A stretch of DNA of 21,500 nucleotides from Symbiodinium natans. Its lineage: Eukaryota; Sar; Dinophyceae; Suessiales; Symbiodiniaceae. The notes beneath the pieces are model-generated. The model ran no database searches. It was not told where the DNA came from and saw only the letters and a program-made list of their open reading frames with translations. Shown piece after piece: positions 19,301 to 21,500 of this stretch. The translations under genes were made by a program, and so were the position numbers. Numbering within the stretch: position 1 is the first letter of the stretch; the number at the start of each line of letters is the position of its first letter. The stretch lies in assembly GCA_905221605.1 (NCBI GenBank), contig CAJNDS010002314.1, positions 402,178-423,677 on the forward strand, read 5' to 3'.

Positions 19301-21227
19301 GTTTAGGGTTTAGGGTTTAGGGTTTAGGGTTCAGCACTCCGGGTCGAGCAGGTTTATGGTCAAGCTTTATTTACGGGTGTGATATAACACCCACCCACCC
19401 AGAGAATCCCATTACATTGAGAAAAAAGTTTACTCAAATCATAAAATAAATGGCTACAGCCTCGAGTGTTGCTCATCAGATTAAAACCAGCCCAGAGTAG
19501 GCCCTAAACCCTAAAGCCAGCCCAGAGTAGGGCCTAAACCCTATAGAGCCAGCCCAGAGTAGGCCCTAAACGCTAAAGCCAGCCCAGAGTAGGCCCTAAA
19601 CGCAGACTGGGCCCTAAACGCTAAAGCCAGCCCAGAGTAGGCCCAAAACCCTAAAGCCAGCCCAGAGTAGGCCCTAAACGCTAAAGCCCTAAACCCTAAA
19701 GCCAGCCCAGAGTAGGCCCTAAACCCTAAAGCCAGCCCAGAGTAGGCCCTAAACCCGAAAGAAAGCAAAAAACGGCCTTATTCTGAAAATAAAGCCGCCT
19801 TATTCTGAAAATAAAGCGGCCTTATTCTGAAAATACAGCGGCCTTATTCTCAAAATGAAGCGGCCTTATTCTGAAAATAAAGCGGCCGTATCCTGAAAAT
19901 AAAGCGGCCTTATTCCGAAAATAAAGCGGCCTTATTCTGAAAATAAAGCGGCCTTGTTCTGAAATTCCATTAAGGTTTAAATATATATGTGGTAGAGAGG
20001 GTTTAGGGTTTAGGGTTTAGGGTGTAGGGTTTAGGGCTTAGGGCTTAGGGTTTAGGGTTAGACACCCCCACTGCACCACAAAAGCAGGCGAGGGGAAGCC
20101 CTAAACCCTAAACCCGAAACCCGAAACCCTAAACCCTAAACAGCTGAGCGGAGCGCCGAGGTGTAGGCGAAGTAAGGCATCCGCGCCACTGTCTCCAGGA
20201 ACCAGAACCTGAGGAAGACCCTAAACCCTAAACCCTGAACCCTAAACCCTAAACCCTAAACCCTAAACCCTAACCCCCAAACCCCAAACCCTAAACACTA
20301 AATCCTAAACCCTAAACCCGGTTAGGGTGGTTTGTTTGAGCTCATGAAGCATGCACTCCCCCACCCTACACTCCCCTACAGTAGTTCCTCATTGAGTTGG
20401 GGAGTGTTTCTCCATTGGTGGTCTCCGAAATTGGGAGGGGGGGAGGGGGTCCCTTCTAGGTGGTCCTTACTATACGGGGATCCTGGTATTTGGGTTCTAT
20501 TTTCAGGGTCCCCTATTTTCGTAAACCCCCAATTCCGTGTTCAAGGCTTAGGGTTTGGGCTTCAGAACTCCACGCCTCAAAACCCGAAACCTGGAGACCC
20601 CTAACCCTAACCAATCTGGAACAACCAAACCCACACCCTAAACCCCCAATCTAGAACATCTAAACCCTAAAACTTAAAGACCCCTTACAGTGAAAACCCT
20701 GAGAAAGAACATCGAACCAAACTTTGCACCCCCCAGCTTTGAACTCCACTTCAACCCCGGAAACAGACAAACGCCTAAAACCACTTAAGCCCCACCCTAA
20801 ACCCTAAACCCTAAACCCTACACCCTAAACCCTAAACCCTAAACCCTAAACCCTAATAAACCCCCCTTAAACGTGCGCAAGTGGTTGAACCTCCAGGGAT
20901 CCCAGAAAAGCCTTACGCCCCAACGTGCCGAAACCCCTGCAAACGCTAAAGCCGAGGCAGGGGTTGGGGTTTAGGGTTTAGGGTTTAGGGTTTAGGGTTT
21001 AGGGTTTAGGGCTTAGGGTTTAGGGTTTAGGGTTTAGGGTTTAGGGTTTAGCGTTTAGCGTTTAGCGTTTAGCGTTTAGGGTTTAGGGTTTAGGGTTTAG
21101 GGTTTAGGGTTTAGGGTTTAGGGTTTAGGGTTTAAGACCTAAACCCAAAAAAAGCCCGAACCGTACACTCCCCGAGCAATCTTACGGCCTCTGGATGGGT
21201 CGATCCTCGAAGACGACGTCGATAAAC
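10331..21227 (-). CDS. PTOX: Plastid terminal oxidase (PTOX/IMMUTANS-like), 15-exon core, 5' partial, 3' end unresolved
   Basis: PTOX is a plastid membrane diiron quinol oxidase that oxidises plastoquinol and reduces oxygen to water, serving carotenoid desaturation and chlororespiration. Joining 21189-21227, 20157-20208, 19158-19220, 18566-18582, 17686-17717, 16809-16833, 16236-16258, 14960-14984, 14395-14446, 13461-13516, 12695-12743, 12218-12264, 11424-11448, 10752-10778 and 10331-10358 on the minus strand gives 186 complete codons without a stop, and the phases match at every junction. Expected family motifs appear in order: LET, NELHH, LIE before AHAVDTY, and RDDE followed by H three residues later, supplying the six iron ligands. 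The spacing of 20 residues between WLDR and DPKW equals that recalled for the plant enzyme. Exons are 5% of the span; introns of about 390-1250 bp are largely telomere-like arrays. The transit peptide and N-terminus lie to the right of the window. Splice sites are read by eye from homology. Confidence 0.9.
10395..10730. repeat. TTTAGGG then CCCTAAA arrays in PTOX intron 14
   Basis: TTTAGGG at 10400-10508; CCCTAAA, about 20 units, at 10574-10727. The two arrays are inverted relative to each other within one intron. Confidence 0.92.
10752..10778 (-). CDS. PTOX: PTOX exon 14: VFSNIRDDE
   Basis: Twenty-seven bases encoding VFSNIRDDE, almost identical to the family VFVNIRDDE; the final Glu is an iron ligand. 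Acceptor CCCGAG|G; donor GAG|GCCCGT (GC). A long CCCTAAA array (10574-10730) begins 20 bp downstream of the donor, and G-rich tracts lie upstream. Confidence 0.92.
10949..11015 (+). CDS. Exon-like segment opposite the PTOX gene
   Basis: After ATTAG a frame reads RRAEAAFLAHTKSSDNLRK and reaches a textbook donor GTGAGT at 11016. It lies in the intron between PTOX exons 13 and 14 but on the other strand, so it is either chance or a fragment of another gene. Confidence 0.2.
11093..11176 (-). mobile_element. Family A element copy in PTOX intron 13
   Basis: Reverse orientation: CGAGAATAAGGGGCCC, ATATAGTCCCCCAAAGAG, TAGGATTCCC, AAGGTACCCT in family order. Confidence 0.7.
11366..11570. repeat. Inverted arrays flanking PTOX exon 13
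   Basis: CCCTAAA (about 11370-11402) to the left and TTTAGGG (about 11467-11560) to the right of the 25-bp exon. Confidence 0.9.
11424..11448 (-). CDS. PTOX: PTOX exon 13 (25 bp): PPCATLYD
   Basis: Completes Lys and encodes PPCATLYD, corresponding to RPVIENLYD just before VFVNIRDDE. Acceptor AGGCAG|G; donor GAT|GCCAGG (GC), phase 0. Confidence 0.82.
11875..11973 (-). mobile_element. Family A element, near-complete copy in PTOX intron 12
   Basis: Reverse orientation: GGGTTTGCGATAATACGGGA, TAAATAGTAGGATTC, GGACCCCAATAAGGTACCC, AATTTCGGAAAG. Closest relative of the 2335-2434 copy. Confidence 0.78.
12090..12390. repeat. Inverted arrays flanking PTOX exon 12
   Basis: CCCTAAA (12095-12196) and TTTAGGG (12285-12385) each approach within about 20 bp of the exon. 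Confidence 0.92.
12218..12264 (-). CDS. PTOX: PTOX exon 12: LYLFDKMQTSIPEGS
   Basis: Encodes LYLFDKMQTSIPEGS plus AA of Lys, matching LYLFDEFQTS of plants. Acceptor TGCCAG|C (the only one followed by C); donor AA|GCGCCT (GC), chosen because it alone fits the phase of the next exon and gives near-family spacing to LYD. CCCTAAA array ends about 20 bp to the left; TTTAGGG array starts about 20 bp to the right. Confidence 0.88.
12695..12743 (-). CDS. PTOX: PTOX exon 11: IAVEYYLSDE
   Basis: Encodes KIPPPPIAVEYYLSDE. This is the start of the PTOX-specific domain absent from mitochondrial AOX (plant form PAPDIAVKYYTGGD). Acceptor GCGAG|G, donor GAG|GCTGCC (GC), phase 0. Two longer frames across this raft on the same strand and one on the plus strand are shadows. 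Confidence 0.9.
12824..12940 (-). repeat. CCCTAAA array, 7- and 8-bp units
   Basis: About 16 units with CCCTAAAA and CCCCAAA variants, upstream of PTOX exon 11 in the transcript direction. Confidence 0.9.
13095..13410 (+). repeat. TTTAGGG arrays either side of a raft
   Basis: Units at 13097-13156 and 13358-13408; the raft between them holds an inverted-repeat element copy (13275-13321) and two nearly identical CTGCAGCCA segments (13267-13275 and 13339-13347). Confidence 0.88.
13275..13321 (-). mobile_element. Family A fragment in PTOX intron 10
   Basis: Reverse complement reads AAAAGGGTACCCCTATTTAG then GGAAGTACCCATGTG, matching the right half of the family. Confidence 0.55.
13411..13445 (+). 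mobile_element. Family A remnant, near-perfect 26-bp palindrome
   Basis: CCGCAAAAGGGTACC joined to CCTATTTGCGG is an almost perfect palindrome centred on GGTACC: two element ends fused head to head, 16 bp downstream of the PTOX exon 10 donor. Confidence 0.6.
13461..13516 (-). CDS. PTOX: PTOX exon 10: AHAVDTYGEFVDANEERL
   Basis: Encodes AHAVDTYGEFVDANEERL plus AA of Lys, the counterpart of SHAYETYDKFLKASGEEL in plants; the functionally important Tyr of ETY is kept. Acceptor GAAAAG|G; donor CTGAA|GCGACC (GC). An inverted-repeat element remnant (13411-13445) starts 16 bp after the donor. Confidence 0.92.
13540..13715 (-). repeat. 8-bp CCCTAAAA array
   Basis: About 20 units, mostly CCCTAAAA, with CCCGAAA and CACCCGA variants toward the right. 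Confidence 0.92.
14056..14100 (-). mobile_element. Family A fragment in PTOX intron 9
   Basis: Reverse complement AAGGGGTAACCCTACTCGGG then GAAATGCCCATGTATG, like the copy at 13275-13321. Confidence 0.5.
14395..14446 (-). CDS. PTOX: PTOX exon 9: FFVVDPKWSYNFSRLIE
   Basis: Encodes FFVVDPKWSYNFSRLIE after completing a Glu codon. It matches the plant segment ending SPRMAYHFSECVE; the terminal Glu corresponds to the third carboxylate ligand. Acceptor CTGAAAG|G; donor GAG|GCATCC (GC), phase 0. The open frame runs on past the donor to about 14329, but those residues are not PTOX-like and are intron. Confidence 0.92.
14502..14825. repeat. CCCTAAA then TTTAGGG arrays in PTOX intron 8
   Basis: Fifteen perfect CCCTAAA units (14502-14606) and a TTTAGGG array with variants (14705-14820) face each other in one intron. 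Confidence 0.92.
14870..14971. mobile_element. 102-bp foldback (MITE-like) element overlapping PTOX exon 8
   Basis: Perfect 14-bp terminal inverted repeats (CTTAGTTGCTGAGT at 14870-14883; its complement at 14958-14971), flanked by AACA on both sides (14866-14869 and 14972-14975), as expected of a target-site duplication. Internal palindromic AAAGTGTACACTTT and related AAGTGTAAAGTGTAC segments extend the stem. The right arm supplies the last 12 coding bases and the GT of exon 8. Confidence 0.75.
14960..14984 (-). CDS. PTOX: PTOX exon 8: membrane segment FYMFLVA
   Basis: Acceptor TTTCAG|GC, then FYMFLVA, then GA before the canonical donor GTGAGT. FYMF aligns with FYYF in the hydrophobic membrane-binding part of PTOX. 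The last 12 exon bases and first two intron bases form one arm of a perfect 14-bp inverted repeat whose partner is at 14870-14883 in the intron. Confidence 0.82.
15458..15482 (+). repeat. G25 homopolymer
   Basis: Twenty-five consecutive G. Assembly length may be unreliable; it sits at the edge of the raft 15490-15756. Confidence 0.95.
15541..15756 (+). other. 216-bp raft open on both strands inside a PTOX intron
   Basis: Plus: after CTTCAG, 72 codons (PDPDLKQSLLNHIITSSALE and later HLPYIKE) end at GAG|GTAAAC, where the array begins. Minus: the same codon grid is open as YLFDVRQVLVDQPAGFLRMF to DVWDQHMDQDVYQKP, with a TTTAG|G acceptor. GC-rich third positions on both strands prevent a choice. 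No match to PTOX; it may be a captured exon of another gene. Confidence 0.35.
15757..16228. repeat. Arrays between rafts in PTOX intron 7
   Basis: CCCTAAA 15758-15795, TTTAGGG 15903-15997, CCCTAAA 16108-16228. The raft 15998-16110 is open on both strands (plus TEALISAKLQVAHLGCD; minus NILNVTTQVRNLKF) with no recognised family. Confidence 0.88.
16236..16258 (-). CDS. PTOX: PTOX exon 7 (23 bp): LRSAAFH
   Basis: Begins after a good pyrimidine tract (TTCTTGTCTCCTAAAG|A) and ends at T|GTGAGG, a GT donor. The residues LRSAAFH are poorly conserved against FLAQHIA of plants. Support is by phase at both ends and by length: with the next exon it restores the exact 20-residue spacing between WLDR and DPKW. 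It is the least certain exon of the chain. Confidence 0.68.
16330..16950. repeat. Arrays around PTOX exon 6
   Basis: CCCTAAA at 16336-16402 and 16582-16757 (with TCCTAAA variants), TTTAGGG at 16843-16950; exon 6 lies between the last two. Confidence 0.9.
16809..16833 (-). CDS. PTOX: PTOX exon 6: GDQRWLDR
   Basis: Twenty-five bases encoding GGDQRWLD plus CG of Arg, continuing LG|GDQRW as in the family sequence GGxxxWxDRFLAQH. Acceptor ATACAG|G; donor CG|GCCTGG (GC). The opposite strand has a chance ATG frame (16759-16857) over the same raft, which the exon explains away. Confidence 0.85.
16954..17307 (+). other. Long open raft in PTOX intron, strand unclear
   Basis: A 117-codon plus frame starts with Met but ends in telomere-like codons. 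The minus strand of 16970-17254 is also open apart from one TGA (17089-17087), with segments such as KPSNRKTVDVSAAKPSRED. Neither has a recognised family. It lies in the intron between PTOX exons 5 and 6. Confidence 0.2.
17336..17392. repeat. CCT trinucleotide microsatellite
   Basis: About 18-19 perfect CCT/CTC units in a PTOX intron, ending at TTAGCCTCC. Confidence 0.95.
17508..17600 (+). other. Open raft in PTOX intron, unknown
   Basis: Following TCTCAG the frame reads APDPQALKHCFGVFGKLGG then TLAPYRLKLYTL before entering CCCTAAA units. Protein-like but without a donor site or family; it lies opposite a PTOX intron. Confidence 0.18.
17686..17717 (-). CDS. PTOX: PTOX exon 5: LHHLLIMESL
   Basis: Completes the Glu codon and encodes LHHLLIMESL plus the first base of Gly. 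NELHHLLIMESLGG matches the PTOX NExHHLLIMExLGG signature with the ExxH diiron motif. Acceptor TAGAG|G; donor TTAG|GCGCGG (GC). CCCTAAA array on the left, TTTAGGG array on the right, each within about 50 bp. Confidence 0.9.
18030..18302 (-). CDS. 90-codon AT-richer ORF in PTOX intron, hypothetical
   Basis: A minus-strand frame with a Met start includes a hydrophobic stretch (SVSYFLSLFFTPPIVQ) and a basic part (KKAIDRQKYGSNQYRLQKER). Two telomere-like units fall in the middle and are translated. It is clearly less GC-rich than the exons. No family recognised; chance cannot be excluded. Confidence 0.22.
   Translation of the reverse strand: MLNTNLNVGIGSVSYFLSLFFTPPIVQRLFLVGVLKRQVKGLGFNRRVKKAIDRQKYGSNQYRLQKERRALSKKVRTESSDLVHIIARIG
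18322..18800. repeat. Longest arrays of the window, around the 17-bp exon
   Basis: About 26 TTTAGGG units (18322-18512), CCCTAAA (18600-18695), then TTTAGGG again (18741-18802). The micro-exon sits between the first two. Confidence 0.93.
18566..18582 (-). CDS. PTOX: PTOX 17-bp micro-exon: AEENNE
   Basis: Seventeen bases, acceptor TGCCAG|G, donor GA|GCCTGG (GC). It supplies AEENN plus the first two bases of the second iron-ligand Glu codon; the third base comes from the next exon, so the metal-ligand codon is split by an intron. The family has FAExWNE here. It sits in a raft between a long TTTAGGG array (18322-18512) and a CCCTAAA array (18600-18695). Confidence 0.8.
18900..19130 (-). repeat. 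C-rich degenerate CCCTAAA/CCCCAAA array
   Basis: Units expand irregularly to 8-9 bp with extra C. It lies downstream of PTOX exon 3 in the transcript direction. Confidence 0.88.
19158..19220 (-). CDS. PTOX: PTOX exon 3: VLHLYETFGWWR
   Basis: Encodes VLHLYETFGWWRSPELR followed by AVHA. The HxYETFGWWR sequence is strongly PTOX-specific and includes the conserved His of VLHxYE. Acceptor is CGCAAG|G. The donor chosen is GCG|GTGCGC, because it gives the family spacing VHxAE; an alternative GC donor three bases earlier (CAC|GCGGTG) would remove one Ala. GC content at third codon positions is high (about 85%), unlike the flanking repeats. Confidence 0.92.
19243..19335 (+). repeat. TTTAGGG array
   Basis: About ten units upstream of PTOX exon 3. 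Right of it, 19375-19392 forms a perfect 6-bp hairpin (GGGTGT, loop GATATA, ACACCC). Confidence 0.9.
19487..19761. repeat. 30-bp chimeric satellite containing telomere-type units, 8 copies
   Basis: Units start at 19487, 19517, 19549, 19579, 19627, 19657, 19702 and 19732. Each is CCAGCCCAGAGTAGG followed by CCCTAAACCCTAAAG; two units carry extra telomere-type inserts. Because 30 is a multiple of three, a minus frame (19541-19768) is open as a FRAYSGLALG repeat and is not a gene. Confidence 0.95.
19773..19966. repeat. 22-bp satellite, 9 copies
   Basis: Eight full units and one partial unit of CGGCCTTATTCTGAAAATAA plus AG, with few point differences, starting 12 bp after the 30-bp satellite. 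It is unrelated in sequence to the telomere-type unit. Confidence 0.95.
19998..20320. repeat. Arrays around PTOX exon 2
   Basis: TTTAGGG with TGTAGGG variants 19998-20060; CCCTAAA 20098-20140 and 20219-20320. Confidence 0.9.
20157..20208 (-). CDS. PTOX: PTOX exon 2: first iron-ligand helix
   Basis: Encodes FWFLETVARMPYFAYTS. LET carries the first Fe-binding Glu, and the ARxPYF sequence is diagnostic for PTOX rather than mitochondrial AOX. The acceptor has a pyrimidine tract (TCTTCCTCAG|G). The donor is TCG|GCGCTC, a GC donor, phase 0. Telomere-like arrays in the same CCCTAAA orientation lie about 15 bp on either side. Confidence 0.92.
20426..20530 (-). mobile_element. Family A element copy in PTOX intron 1
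   Basis: Reverse orientation: GGGTTTACGAAAATAGGGGA, ACCCAAATACCAGGATCCCC, and AATTTCGGAGACC at the far end. Two overlapping plus frames across it (20332-20654) are not genes. Confidence 0.65.
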
Positions 21228-21360
21228 CTGGGTTAGGGTCTAGGGTTCGGGTTTCTGCAGTCCTCTGGTTTGGGGCTTCGGGTTTAGGGTTTGGGGTTTG
21301 GGGTTTGGGGTTTGGGGTTTCGGTGTTTGGGGTTTGGGGTTTAGGGATTAAGGGTTTACA
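20793..21360. repeat. Arrays around PTOX exon 1
   Basis: CCCTAAA 20793-20856; TTTAGGG 20962-21134 with a block of four GCGTTTA variants near 21050-21078; TTTGGGG-type units 21232-21355. The stretch 20540-20790 is degenerate C-rich drift with no gene seen. Confidence 0.9.
21189..21227 (-). CDS. PTOX: PTOX exon 1 of those visible
   Basis: Reads G + FIDVVFEDRPIQ + AG, matching the segment just before the first iron-ligand helix (plant counterpart of the LDxLYRDRxYxRF type). Acceptor is CCCAG|G; donor is AG|GCCGTA, a GC donor. The split Arg codon AG+G is completed by the next exon. A still smaller upstream exon, YDP plus AA at 21479-21489 (ACAG acceptor, GC donor), would join in the right phase to give YDPKFIDVVF, but 11 bp is too short to be sure. 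Confidence 0.85.
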
Positions 21361-21500
21361 TAAGGCCCTAGGGTTTGGGGCTTTCAAGATTTGGGGTTTT
21401 GGGACTTAGGGTTAAGGATTCAGCTGTGGACTTAGTAGAACTTGAAAGCGAACTTCGATGATCACAACACCCGCTGGCTTGGGGTCATACTGTTTAGGGG

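Noticed and set aside
19541-19768. Minus ORF with repeating FRAYSGLALG
   Set aside because: Product of the 30-bp satellite; no independent coding evidence.
1-21500. True chromosome end (telomere)
   Set aside because: Arrays are short, interrupted and in both orientations throughout, with genic sequence between; these are interstitial, not terminal, repeats.
1-21500. Eimeria-type repeat-rich segment (also with AAACCCT repeats)
   Set aside because: No CAG/homopolymeric amino-acid repeats were seen, and the PTOX gene with GC donors fits a photosynthetic alga better.
1-21500. tRNA, rRNA, CRISPR, bacterial promoter or dinoflagellate spliced-leader sequence
   Set aside because: None was recognised on either strand by reading; arrays of direct repeats lack unique spacers of constant length.

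Overview
The window is dominated by short tandem arrays of the 7-bp telomere-type unit TTTAGGG/CCCTAAA. They run in both orientations and drift into 8- and 9-bp variants. Between them lie short unique 'rafts' of about 50-300 bp. No standard long ORF, rRNA, tRNA or CRISPR array is visible, and most open frames over repeats are trivially open low-complexity translations.

The main result is a real gene hidden in the rafts. On the minus strand, 15 very small exons (17-63 bp, 560 coding nt in all) between 21227 and 10331 join in consistent phase with no in-frame stop. Together they encode the conserved core of plastid terminal oxidase (PTOX, the IMMUTANS/alternative-oxidase-like diiron quinol oxidase). 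Motifs in order are FWFLETVAR, VLHLYETFGWWR, NELHHLLIMESLGG, the membrane segment FYMF, DPKWSYNFSRLIE, AHAVDTY, IAVEYY, LYLFDKMQTS, LYD, VFSNIRDDE and HTKTM. The N-terminus lies beyond the right edge. The C-terminal end is not resolved.

Eleven of the 15 predicted 5' splice sites are GC and four are GT. Almost all acceptors read AG|G. GC-AG introns with AG|G acceptors, a TTTAGGG telomere type and a plastid enzyme together suggest a photosynthetic dinoflagellate nuclear genome. This is inference: no trans-spliced leader or second diagnostic gene was seen, and other TTTAGGG lineages (green algae, other alveolates) remain possible.

Layout. 1-7260: telomere-like arrays and variant arrays (AGCCCTAA, ACCTAGAG, CCCTAAAAA, CTCTCTAGG), two small satellites, and rafts with only weak coding signals. 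7295-8100: an interrupted coding-like stretch and an AT-rich block unlike the rest. 8394-8840: two exon-like minus segments that may continue the PTOX gene or belong to a neighbour. 10331-21227: the PTOX gene, with introns made mostly of telomere-like arrays, copies of a ~100-bp dispersed inverted-repeat element, a 102-bp foldback element overlapping one exon, and a pair of adjacent satellites (30 bp and 22 bp). 21228-21500: upstream intron, possibly one further tiny exon at the edge.
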